Part shown: one piece after another, positions 1 to 10,166 of the stretch
How positions within the stretch are numbered: position 1 is the stretch's first letter
Layout of the letters: each line of letters opens with the position of its first letter
Origin: Chlamydomonas sphaeroides
Lineage: Eukaryota; Chlorophyta; Chlorophyceae; Chlamydomonadales; Chlamydomonadaceae
DNA length: 64,000 nucleotides
NCBI GenBank assembly: GCA_001662425.1
Contig: BDDC01000047.1
Coordinates: 1 to 64,000, forward strand
Direction of reading: 5' to 3'
Translations under genes and position numbers: made by a program
Notes under the pieces: model-generated
Told to the model about the DNA's origin: nothing
Seen by the model: the letters and a program-made list of their open reading frames with translations, nothing else
Database searches by the model: none

Positions 1-125
1 CGGTGTGGAGTGGTGCGGTGTGGAGTGGTGCGGTGTGGTGTGGTGCGGTGCGGTGTGGAGTGGTGCGGTGTGGAGTGGTGCGGTGTGGTGTGGTGTGGTG
101 CGGTGTGGTGTGGTGTGGAGTGGAG
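1..125. repeat. Pentamer tandem repeat, GGTGN/GGAGT type
   Basis: About 25 consecutive 5-bp units of GGTGT, GGTGC and GGAGT fill the left edge of the window and stop at about 125. The array lies just past the donor of the last visible exon of the minus-strand GAF-like gene, so it is read as intronic microsatellite. Its left end is outside the window, so total length is unknown. Translations of it give periodic Val-Trp-Cys/Ser-Gly peptides that are not real proteins. Confidence 0.85.
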
Positions 126-3100
126 TGCGCCACGGGCCCCGGCGGCGGCCATCCGCACCTGTTGGCGCCGCTGCTGAAGGCCGCCGCTGCGGCCTCGGCG
201 GCCGCCTCGGCCCGAGCCATGCCGATGCTGCTCTGAAGGCTGGCGATCAGCATGGGCACCTGCGAGCGGATGGTGCTGGCGGCTGCGGAGGGGGGCGGCG
301 CGTGGAGCAGCGGCAGCGGGCGGCACGGCGACTTGGCAGGGGCGGCGAGGGAAGCGAGGGCGCAGGGCAGAGGAGGCATGCCACCGGCAGACCGTCGTGC
401 CCTGCCTGATCGCCGAAGACCCCGACCCACATGGCGTGAGCTCCTCCACGTGGATGACGCTCGTGGGCTGGCAGTCATCGCCGCCGCCCGCCGCCATCCC
501 GGCCAGCGACGCCGACCTGGCCCCGACCGGGCTGACGTTGCCGCTGTTGGCCGCGAGCGGCTGGCTGGTGGTGGCCGTGGCGACGCCCGTGTAGAAGCCG
601 GTGGTGATGTCCCAGCTGCCCATCATGCTGCCGGGCCCCAGGTGGTGCACCACCTGCAGGGGTGCGCTTTGCTCATAACAATCTACACATGTAAACGTTC
701 ACAGCTGTTATGTTGTCATGCCATACAAAGATGCGAAAGAAAGGGGGCCCCCAACCCTAGCCACACCTGGCGCCGTGAGCCGCCGTCGCCCGCCAGCGGC
801 GGCGTCGCGCCCGCCGACCGGTTGCCGTCGTGGAAGCGCGTCAGCGGCGCGGCGCCGCTAGCGCTGGCGCCGCCGTTACTGGCATTGCCCAGCGCAAACA
901 CGGCTCCGGGGCTGTCGTGCATCGAGCTGCGGCCCATGCTGCTGCCCATGCCCAACAGCAGCGGCTCCAGCCGGTCACGCTCCTCGCCGCTGCCGCCCGT
1001 GTCAAAGTACTGGTTGCGGGGGCCGTCCAGGTCGGGGCAGCAGAGGCCGATGACGTTGGCGGGCGCGGTGGCGAGCGCGCTGGCGCGCGCCGCGGCGCCG
1101 GAGCGGCGGCCTTCGAGCACGGCGTAGGAGCCGGGCGCGGCGGTGGCCAGTGTAGCCACCTCGACCTCGAGCTCGCCCGCCAGCTTGAGGACCACCAGCG
1201 GGCCCAACACCTGGCGACGGGGCCCGAGGTGGCGAGGTGTGGAGCGTGAGGTGCGTCATGCATGCGGTCACGTCCACGATGTGATGCGGTGCCGGAAATG
1301 CGCAGGGTCCCACAGCCAAGGCCGCGTCCGGCTCCTAGGGCGATGGGTGTGGGGGCAGGGCCCTGCCATGCCTTGACCGGAGGCGACCGAGCGAGCGACT
1401 GAGGCCCTACGCAGCAGCCCCTTAGCTGCACCAGCCCCCGGCGAGCCCCCTCGCCCACTCACCCCCAGCAGCTCCAGCAACATGCGCCTCGCCTCCGCCA
1501 GCAGCTGCGCCGGCAGCTGCTGCGGAAACGCCACGTACAGCCCCAGGCAGCCGCCGCTAGAGCCCAGCGGCAGCGCTAGCAGCAGCAGCGACCGCGTGCT
1601 CTGCAGCTGCTGCTGCTGCTGCTGCTGCTGGCTGCTGACGCCGCGAGTGGTGGGCGTTACCGCCTTGACGCCCGATGTGAAGCTGCCGCCCGCCAGAGGT
1701 GACTTGCGGGAGGGCGGCCGGCCGGCGCCGCTGACGCTGCCGGCGCCGCCTAGCAGCATCAGCATGTCGCGGCAGGGCCGCCGCGGGTCCTATGCAGGAT
1801 GAGAGGGCGGCAAGGGGGGCAGCAGGAGCAGCGTGTACCAACGCAGGGGTGCAGCACGTGGGTGCAGCATGCAGGCCGCGACTCCCGGAACGCGCAGCGG
1901 AGCAGCGCATAGAGACCACGTTGCGAGCGAAGGGCTGGAAACAAAGCAAGAGTGGAGACGACAGGCAACGGCACATGGAATAACTAGGGGACTGGGGACA
2001 AGAACAGAAGCAGAAGCAGCAACATGCCGCCGCACCTGCACATGGGCCGCCACGTCCTCGACCACCGCCGCAAACGGCGCACGACCGGGACCCAGGCCTC
2101 CGGTGGGAGAGCCCAGCACGCCTGCGCCAGACGCCGCCTCGAGCCCCAAGCTCGACGCGCCCGGCAGCAGCGGCGTCGCGCCCGGGGCGACGGCCGGGCC
2201 AAAGAGGCTGCCGCTGGCCGCGCTCCCATCGGCGCCGGCACCCGCCCTCCGGGCGATGTGCCGCAGCAGCGTCTGCGCAAACGGGAACGGCTTGGCGTGC
2301 AGTCCGGGCGCGGCGCCGCCGCCTGCCAGGCCCCACGCCTCCAGCGACGCCGCGGCCTCCAGCGACAGTTGCACCACACGCCGAGGCTCCGCAGCGCCGC
2401 GGCCGCCGTCGGTGCCTACCGACGTGTTGCCGCGCTGCATGCCGCGCCGCATTGCCGCCCCCGCACTGCCGTCCGTCGCAGCGAGCAGCGCGTGCGGTGG
2501 GTGCGAGTCGGACCCCGCCAGCCCCAACCGGGCCGCGCCGCCGGAGAGCGGCGAGCCGCCGCTGGCTGGCGGTGCTCGCGTGGCGGTGGCGACGGTGGCG
2601 ATGCCGGCGGCGGTGGAGGGCCGGCTGCCTTGCCTCGAGGACCCGCGGACGGGCACCTCGAGCGAGCACGCGGCGCCGGTGGCAGCTCGCCACAGCGACC
2701 TGACGTGGCGGCAGCGCGTGGTGCGGTGCAGGCAGCAGTGCAGCGGTGCGTTGGGGATCATTGGCGCGGCGCAGACCGGATCGTGGCGACCTAGCGCCAG
2801 CATCCCTTGGGGATAGCGGTTTGGCGGGCAGGGCTTGGCGACAGCCACACCACAGCCGCCAACGCGCCGTCCGCCGCCCACAGCAATGGCCGGTCGCACC
2901 TGCCATCGCAGGCCGCGTCGCCCTCCGTCCACGTGAACATGAAGCCAACCGTCGCCGCGCCGTCCGGCACCAGCGCCGGCACCAGGCGCGGCTGCAGGCA
3001 GAAGCGCTGCCGCACCTGCCGCTCCACGCCGCCGCACAGCGCGCCCAGCAGCGCCTGCATGCTGCCGGCGGCCGCCATCGCCGCCAGGCACTCGGCCAGC

Positions 3101-4940
3101 GCCGACAGCTGGCCGTGCGGGTCGGAGCCAAGCAGGCTGAGCGACATGATGAGGGCCAGCTGCTGCAGGGCCATGGGGCCGGGCAGCTGCGGCGGCGCGG
3201 GCTTGGCCGCTGCGGCGCCGGACGTGTTGGCGCCGCCGCCATCGACGTCGCCGTCGCCGGCCCAGGTCAGTGACAGCGCGCCGAGGGTCTTGCCGCCGGC
3301 GCACAGCGGCAGTAGAGCCGCGAGTTGCGCCTGGCTGGCGGCCGGCGCCTGCGCAGCGGAAGTCGTGGGAGGGGCAAGGCGGGAGGGGCTTGCTTGCAAA
3401 GCAACGCAACGTTGGCGTGGGTCTGTTTGTGGTCCAGCACAGCTTCTTGTGCCTTGCACAGCTTGCTTGGACAGGGTCGTGCCCTGCAGGCCCTGCACGC
3501 TGTAGCTCACCTGCACGCACACAGGGACTGAATCCTAGCGGGGGGTCTGTGCGACCGCACCCATCTGGGCCAAGGTGTGGGGTGCGGAGACGCATTGGCC
3601 CCAAAGGCGACGAGGACGACCCAAGGCACGCGGGTACCACTAGGCGCCCGGCCAGTGTACCAAAAAGCACCTTTCCTGGACCCTCAGAACCCGCTGGGGG
3701 GCAAATCTCTTTAAGATAGCAACCAGCCCAGCCCCCACAACTCGGTAGTGCTCTACAATTCTGGCATAGTAGCATTCTTGAAGAAATCTGCCCCCAGAGG
3801 GTTATGGGCATTTCCGTGCGAGGGGTCTAAACACAGGGTTCGGGGGGATCCCAAGCTGCATGGGCCCCAACGCCGTGGGGGATCCGTCTCATCAACATAT
3901 CTTAGGTATATGATATGTGTTGGCATTGTTGGGAGCGCGTGGCTAGCTCGCTGTGGAGGGGAACAGGTGGGTTTGGGAGGCACGGGGCGGGGAGGCGTGT
4001 CGCCGACCAGCCTCCCCAGACATCCGATGCAGCCCCACAGCCTTTCCAGAGGCTACATAATCAATATACATGTACTCGGGGTGGTCGGCAGGTGTTTTTC
4101 ATATGGTTAAGCCTGCCGCGATTTTGGGCATGCTGACCGACGACTTCCTGTAGTGCGGCCTTGGGGGCCATCTAAGCACTGATAGCGCCAATCTACACTA
4201 CAAGCAAGTCATACGGCCACAGTTGTCGCGTCTGTCGCGTCTCTGTGGCGACATGCACAAGCATGTCGCGACTGACGGGCCAGCCAAGCCCCAGCGCTAT
4301 TGGAATAGGTGTTGCATGCCATACAAAAGTAACTTGCAAAGAGTGGGGGTCGATTGCGCTGGTACACAAAGACCAAGCCCACAAATCCCCGAGTGGTACC
4401 CGCGTGACCCAAGGAGCTTGCTGCACAAGGGCGAGACCAAGTATCTGAGGCACGCACGTTGGTTTGGAGCATCTGTGCGAGCAGCTGTGACAGCACGTCG
4501 TCAGCGGCGCTGGGCTGCGGCGACGGGAGCAGCAGCTCGCCGGGCACACTGGCTTGAGATGTGGACGACACCAGCGAGAAGGCCTCTGGCTGCGACGAGC
4601 CGTCTTCCGTCCACACTGCTCCATATAAGCTGCGTGAGAGGCGCGAGCGACGTTGGGCGAGGCACAGGGGCTATGTGAGGTGGGATTACCAGGTGCGCCG
4701 CGCGGGTACGTGTGTAGTGTTGCTGACTGTGCGCAAGTCGAGGCACCGCGAGCTGATGGCCTAGCGACGCTCGCCTCCGTGCTTGGGTGCTCACCACACT
4801 TCTGCTGCCGCGAAGTGGCGCGCGACGCTTGCAAGGCATTGGTCGGCCCGAGCGAACCATGATGCGCCGTGGACGAGCAGGCTCAGCTCGTGATGCAGAG
4901 CCGTGAGCGCGCTAATGCAAGAAATTTCTTGCTCGGATTT
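1..4940 (-). CDS. GAF-like multidomain protein, partial (both ends unresolved)
   Basis: A spliced minus-strand gene with an unresolved 5' end, running off the left edge. Phase-checked exons are 4795-4940 (contains LHHELSLLVHGASWFARAD and VARHFAAAE), 4458-4629 (VWTEDGSSQPEAF ... LLAQMLQTN), and one starting at 3348 (PLCAGGKTLGALSLTW). Further exons lie at about 2.0-2.7 kb (VVQLSLEAAASLEAWGLAG, VVEDVAAHVQ), about 1.45-1.79 kb (LLLLALPLGSSGGCLGLYVAF, QLLAEARRMLLELL), about 0.77-1.22 kb, about 0.43-0.65 kb and about 0.16-0.26 kb. The alternation of helical segments with strands of the form LPLGSSGGCLGLY and KTLGALSLTW is typical of GAF domains, and at least two GAF-like units are suggested. Algae of this group have many GAF-containing kinases and cyclases, but no catalytic domain is visible here; it could lie beyond the left edge. 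The junction between the 0.43-0.65 and 0.16-0.26 kb exons was not resolved. Family assignment is inference from fold pattern only. Confidence 0.55.
1601..1632 (-). repeat. CAG/CTG trinucleotide run encoding poly-Gln
   Basis: A run of eight CAG codons on the minus strand lies inside the GAF-like gene and encodes a Gln stretch directly before the segment STRSLLLLALPLG. It is in frame with the strongly coding flank, so it is a low-complexity insertion in the protein and not intronic. Confidence 0.8.
3349..4457 (-). other. Long intron of the GAF-like gene
   Basis: About 1.1 kb between the exon ending in LLAQMLQTN at 4458 and the exon starting with APAASQAQL at 3348. The donor is GTGCGT and the acceptor is preceded by a pyrimidine-rich tract ending TGCGCAG, with matching phase 0. 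The interval is less GC-rich than the exons, and no conserved coding segment was recognised in it on either strand. Confidence 0.5.
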
Positions 4941-5738
4941 CTGTAGGTTTGGGGTAACGGCGGCTTAAGCGCACCATGGTGAAGAGCCTGATACTTGCAA
5001 GTTTCGCTTGTCAGGCAGTGTGCGCTCACCACTGCACGGATAACATTCTCCACAGCCGAGCGCGCTTCGGGCGCTTGAGGCTTTGCAAAGCTGTGCGACA
5101 ACGGCACCCGGCGTTTGTCTAGTTCATTCGCAGCACTGCAGATACAAGAGAACAAGCTACGCATTGCGTTGGTGGCCGTTTTAGGTACGCGGTGAACAGG
5201 AAGGCTAGCACACACGTCTTACGCATGTAACACTGTTCACGTCATCATGTATTATATCGGTGATGCTTTCAACAGAATGGCGCCTGTCGCTACAGGCTAG
5301 GGAACGAGTTGCAGCGGAAAGGTAACAATCCCAGCAAAAAGCGACGGAACGACCTTTGTCAGTCACGGAACGGAGGAACTTCGTCGCGTTTCGCATTATA
5401 TAGCCTAATGCTCGTCGCTGCCATTTTCGCACGCGACCAGTGGCGCATGGCAGGGGTGCCTGGGGGTGTGGGCATCGTACAGGTTGTACAGCAGCGGCTG
5501 CGGCCCTGGCGCTCAAAAACGAAAGAAAGAACGTCAAAACGGAAAGTAGCAAGGTATCCGGCGCCAAGGCGCAGCAGACCACCGGCCCCTTGGCACAAAG
5601 TCACCGATGTGTCGCCGTGACCTTGGTCATCAGCGAAGTCGGCTTGTGAAGTCAGCTTGGTCATGTGTGTAGATAGCGCCAGCCGGCACCGGCCTCGGCT
5701 CCGGAGGCTAAGGCCGGAGCAATGCGAAGAACCCCACT
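4941..5738. other. Non-coding stretch, no feature recognised
   Basis: This roughly 800-bp interval is lower in GC than its surroundings. The open frames in it are short and lack the alanine/glycine-rich coding bias of the confirmed exons. It sits upstream of the first supported exon of the minus-strand GAF-like gene, so it may hold that gene's 5' introns or untranslated region. No promoter element or repeat can be supported. Confidence 0.4.
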
Positions 5739-6163
5739 CACTCGCTGTGCGCAACCTCACTCTCGCGCTGCCCTGCCGCTCTGCCGCCTGCCCCTGCCCT
5801 CTCCGCTGCGCCTGCACCTCCTCCTCCACCGCCACCGCCTCCCGCATCGCCTCCTGCACCACCTGCGGCATGCCCTCCATCGACCCGCCCATCAGCCACA
5901 CCAGCCCTCACCAGCAGCGCAGCCGGGTCCAGGCTCTCCCCCTCCGCGCCCTCGGCCTTGCCGCGGCTGGGGTCCAGCAGCGCGCCCGAGCGCAGCCGCG
6001 GCCCCAGCACGGGGTGGAAGTACCACTTCATGAACACCTGCTCGCTGTAGCCGCTGGCCTCCAGCTGGCCTCCAGCTGGCCTCCAGCTGTCCCTGCCCTC
6101 TCCCCCCTGCGCGCCCTCGGCAGAGCCCCCGCCTGTGGCCCGCTGTGGCAGGAATACCGCCAC
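5739..6163 (-). pseudogene. Orphan exon-like block, possible gene fragment
   Basis: The minus strand carries a block that looks coding: GYSEQVFMKWYFHPVLGPR followed by LLDPSRGKAEGAEGESLDP, ending at a donor-like GTGAGG. Immediately downstream a second coding-like helical stretch (MPQVVQEAMREAVAVEEEV) is found, but in a frame shifted by one base with a stop between the two, and no acceptor separates them. This could be two exons with an unrecognised intron, the 5' part of the GAF-like gene downstream, or a decayed gene copy. The family was not recognised. The 5' side holds a short tandem duplication (6055-6091). Confidence 0.3.
6055..6091. repeat. Three tandem copies of an 11-bp unit
   Basis: The unit CTCCAGCTGGC, in one rotation, is repeated three times head to tail, the last copy diverging to CTCCAGCTGTC. 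Read on the minus strand it encodes a repeated Gly-Gln-Leu-Glu/Trp-Arg-Pro motif, directly before the coding-like GYSEQVFMKW stretch. An 11-bp unit changes reading frame with each copy, which argues that this stretch is not under strong coding constraint. Confidence 0.75.
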
Positions 6164-7502
6164 ACCGCGGATGCTCCCAGCATCCGAGGATTACCTCTTG
6201 CAGCGCCTGTTACATTTGGTAGCGAAACGGTTTGGCGGTCGTGCTGCGATGCCACACCCGCTGCCTAGGTTCCAATAGCTTGCCCCAGCGCAACTGCCAC
6301 CACCGGGCCACTGCCCATTGCCACCGCCTGCTAGATGCCAAAGTTAACGCTCCTCGTCGTCGACGCCCCTCGATGTTGTGTCAAGGGGAGCGCCGCCGCC
6401 GTCGCATGCTCGCCGCCATACTAGCACGCTGCGCGGCCTTGACCCCACTCGTGCTGGCTCAGGCGGCCCCACCAGCGGGCCTCCGGTCGCGTTGGCGGCT
6501 GTGCGGTCGGAGCCATTCCACATTAAGCTTTAGGGCTTTATGTGGAGAAGAATGAATGGGGATGAATGGGGACTTGAAGGGTGTACTATAAGCCCACAAC
6601 CATCTAGCTGTACTAGTGGGCTTGACGTGATGGCCTTCAGCGGGTCTTCCTGGAGCCGCACTGCCCGCACAACGTCGCACACATGACCTGGAGGCTGGAA
6701 TGCTCCGCTGAACACTGGAAGGCCGAAGCACTGCTGCTCTACTGCCGCTGAGCGATCACAAGCACGGAGACGGTGACTGCAGAGGACCGTGCCGCTGCCT
6801 CGTTGGTCGGCTTGACACGCACGCAGGATCACTCCCATTCTGCGCTTCTGGCAGGCTCGATGGCAACGTTGCAGCTCATCTGGTGGGCCAGCTCGACGGC
6901 AATGTTGCAGCGACTACAACCGTACAAAGTTTCCAGTCGCGTCGGCAACGCACTCATGTCCACTAGCCATCGTGCCCACAGCTCGCAGCGGCCTCACACA
7001 CGGCGCCACATTCATGTGATTCAGGAAACCGGACCGCACCGCACCGCAACGAATATCCCGTCAGCCGCCTGGGACCCAACCAGCAGGGCCCGCGCACAAA
7101 CAAGCAAGGTCAACGTCTCGGCGAAAAGTCCGCGCACCCGTCAGCTGAAGAGAAGAGCCACACCCATGCCGCAAGCGCTATGGGCGCGGCAGCAACTTGG
7201 GGCGCCCTTGCTATGCCACGGTACCACGCATCGCACCACACGCAACCCATGGCCCGACAGCACGTTCAAGCATCTGTTCAGGCGCCCTGCGACCGCAGCA
7301 ACTTGGCGCGCCGGTGCCACAGGTCAAAGACTAAACCAACGTCCTGTGCATATGCTATGTTACAGAACAGGCTACAGTAAACCTAGCAAAAAGGGCCCTT
7401 CCAACAACGCACCGCCGCTGCGCCCTTGCCATGCGTCAAGGGGACAGCCCACGGCGCGAGGGCAACAAGGAAGTCAATGCGCTCACAGCCGACCACCTGG
7501 CT
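6164..7502. other. Intergenic region
   Basis: No exon with the coding bias of the neighbours was recognised on either strand. A 250-codon open frame on the plus strand (6773-7525) has no conserved motif and no recognisable domain, so it was not called. An imperfect 21-bp direct repeat (6855-6875 and 6891-6911, both of the form GCTCGAYGGCAAYGTTGCAGC) lies within it. On the minus strand TGTAA (plus-strand TTACA at 7360-7364) is a candidate polyadenylation signal for the gene ending at 7503. Confidence 0.45.
7360..7364 (-). terminator. Candidate TGTAA polyadenylation signal
   Basis: TGTAA on the minus strand lies about 140 bp past the stop codon of the DUF3700-like gene. TGTAA is the usual polyadenylation signal in chlamydomonad algae. 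A five-base match is weak on its own; the position just after the stop supports it. Confidence 0.4.
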
Positions 7503-8838
7503 TTATTTGCTGCGGTTCCGTATGAGCGACCGCCAGCCGCTGCCGCCGCGCTCGCCCTCGGCGCCCTCGCCGTCGTGCGCGCCCAGCGCCAACGCAAGCG
7601 CGTCCGGGTCCAAGCTGGACTCGGTGCGCTCGCGCCGCTCCAGCTGCGTAAGCGACAATGCGAACTGCGTCACGGAGCGGCCCAAGATGAAGTGCCCCGC
7701 GGGCACGGAGCTCCAGGAGCGGCGGTCGGCGTCGCAGGCGGGCAGCTGGTCGAGGGAGTTGGTGTACAGCACGCCACCATCGTCGTCAATCTAGGGGTAC
7801 GAGGGGCAGGGGAGGGTACAGGCGCATGCGCAGAGGGCAGGGACAGCTTACGGTAACCAGGGGTGGGCTGAGGCAGAGAGGCAAGGGATTAGGTGCCGGG
7901 TTAGGAGCTGGAGTCATGCGTGCACCAGGGCCGGTGAAGCACCTTCGCCCACATGTGACGACCGGGGCTGCATGCCGCGAGGCGCATTGACAGCGCCCTG
8001 CGCACCTTGTAGTACAGCGGTTCCCGGCCCGATGGATCGCGCGCCGCGAACGCCGTCTTGCGCGCCGCGTCGTACAGCACAAACGAAAACTGGCCCTGCA
8101 AGAGATTTCCGGCAGGAAGACGCGTCAGGGCCGTCAGACCAACGCTAGCATGATCCTCGCTGGGCGCACCGGCTGTCTGCGCAGCAGCAACCCTGGCAAC
8201 CAGCAGCAGCCGCGTCTGCCCGTGGTCCAGTCCATGTCCGAACTGCCCACCTGCAGCTCGGATAGCAGCATGAGCTCGCGACCGTGCCCAAAGTGACGGT
8301 ACAGCTGCAGGATGCAGGCCGTGGTCAGGGCGCCCGCGCCCGCGTCCTGCGGCAGCGTCTCCGTTGCGCCAAACTCCCGGGCACGAGCGCGCAGGTCTGC
8401 GGCGGATGGGAAAGGTGCGGCGCCATGAGGAGCGAGGCCGGCGGGATGCTGGGAGCCGGCGGAGGGGTAAAGCCCGGGCATGCCTTGCGGGGCGCGCACC
8501 ATGCAGATTGGAGAGCTGGCCGAAGAAGACAAGCACCGCCTCTTTGCTGTGGTGGACATACGGCGTCACGCGCACTAGGTGGTCGGTGATGTGCTGGACT
8601 CCCGGCTGAACGGTTATGCCGCCTGCAAAGAGAGGGTGCTTGAGGGCGTTAGGCACACAGGAAGCTGGGCCGCCACCTACAAGCCGCCTGAGCACGCACG
8701 AAAGCACGCACCTCCAGGGTAAACAAACTTCTGAACTTGCGGCTGTGGAGCCTGCGGCAGCGGACGGGCGGGCGAGGCCTCGGCGTACCTGTGCAAGGGG
8801 GAGGGAAAGAGTGTGCGAGGTTCGTGGCTCGTAGGCAT
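7503..8838 (-). CDS. DUF3700 / class-II glutamine amidotransferase-like (aluminium-induced type) protein
   Basis: Spliced minus-strand gene. Phase-checked exons are 8712-8788, 8500-8622, 8251-8396, 8006-8095 and 7503-7790 (stop TAA). The joined protein reads KFVYPGG, then HHSKEAVLVFFGQLSNLHD, TTACILQLYRHFG, GQFSFVLYDAARKTAFAAR, REPLYYKIDDDGGVLYTN and VPAGHFILG. These line up in order with the plant aluminium-induced/DUF3700 family: the strand ending in GSLNNL, the segment before the central helix, the core strand of the form LEGSFAFVVYD with FAA after it, LYWG plus a D-G-x-V turn, and the PPG loop. The family has the fold of class-II glutamine amidotransferases, but its substrate is not established. 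An ATG at 8838 reads in frame into the first confirmed exon; an upstream exon is also possible, so the start is uncertain. The C-terminal tail is acidic, Ala/Gly-rich and lacks an obvious LRDR motif. Confidence 0.68.
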
Positions 8839-9868
8839 GCGCGGCTGTCAGAAGTTGGCCGGGGGGCGGTTGGCAACGTGTGCGCCGGGCCGCGCGGTGT
8901 AGACGCGAGGATAGAATGCCTCAACATCTATGAATTGATGCGCGGCCCAGAGGTGCAAGCTCGGCACACCGGCAGCATATATGCATGCACGGCCGTGCGC
9001 GGGGCCAAGGTTCCTACCGCTGGAACGCCGACTCAAGCTTGCTCTGGACTGCAGCTTCCGAGGCCTTGTTGCCGTGGCCGCCTAGCAGGCTGCCGAGCAG
9101 GGCCAGGCCAGACGAGTGCCTGCGACAGGCAAAGCCCCAGATGAGCTCCTTCCGAGGGGCGCCCCCAGCGCTGATGCGGCCACCAGATAGCCTAGCAAAG
9201 CAATACACATCCTCTTCTTTGGCTGCTTCCGATGCGGGCTCACTTCGGCACATAGGCAAAGAATGAGGGTGGCGAAGCTGCAAGCATTCAACAGGTGGCT
9301 CCAGTAAGAGGGGAGTTGTGGTAAGCGCTGTTACGCACAGTCTAAATGCAGGGCCTGGAGGTGACCGCACGGCAACGCAACCTTCGCACTGCATTGAGCA
9401 TGGCCCCATGGTTTTGCACGCAGTCAACGTTTGGTCTCGTCTTGGCTCGGGCATCACCGGAACATCTTTCTACCAAGGACATAGTTCTGCCGAGGTTGCT
9501 GACCGTCAGAAGAAATCCCCATGACCCCAGGAAACTCAACGCCGCGCATGCCGAAGGTTAAGGCCAGCTTATAGACAGCGCTGTGAGGAGCTGGTGCAAG
9601 CATGGAGGACAGGTACCGTATCGAAGGGATTCGGCAAGATGCCAGCCTGGAATGCTCCCCTGCTAACCCGGCGGTTGCCCCACAACATCGCGCAGGAAGA
9701 GCAAACGGGGCGTACGTACGCGGAACGCGGACCGCGAGGTGCGTTCGCCGTGCAAGAAGAGCTGTCAACACCACAGGGGGCGTAGCCAGCTGCCCCTCGA
9801 GCGTTCGTGCCAGCAGCTGGCCGCACACGCTGGGCCAATGCCGTTGACTTGATGTTCATTGGACGCAG
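8839..9868. other. Divergent upstream region between DUF3700-like and HARE-HTH genes
   Basis: About 1 kb separates the possible start of the minus-strand DUF3700-like gene from the first recognised exon of the plus-strand HARE-HTH gene. It must contain the 5' end, and probably a first coding exon, of the latter, because the exon starting near 9869 has an in-frame stop upstream and no ATG. No specific exon or promoter motif could be identified. Confidence 0.4.
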
Positions 9869-10102
9869 GATGACAAGGGGGGGCGTGGGCAGGTCTCCAC
9901 GCCCTCGGGGGGCGGCGGCATCTTCAAGTCCGCGGCCGTGGCGGTGCTCCGCCAGCACCGCAAGCTAATGACCACCGGCGACATTACCAGGTGCCCCCTT
10001 CCCCGATTGGGTCCCACGTCGCTGTGGCGGAAACTATTCAGCAGGGGCTGGGCCCATGCAGGCTGGACCGAGGGGTTGACGACCGCCCCGCGTGCCTCCT
10101 TG

Positions 10103-10166
<64 letters not shown>

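Noticed and set aside
1557..3242. 561-codon minus-strand open frame rich in Arg/Ala
   Set aside because: It is the wrong frame over exons and introns of the GAF-like gene; the composition is that of GC-rich shadow frames, and conserved segments lie in the other frames.
6773..7525. 250-codon plus-strand open frame
   Set aside because: No conserved segment or domain, no splice context, and it overlaps the 3' end of the confirmed minus-strand gene at 7503.
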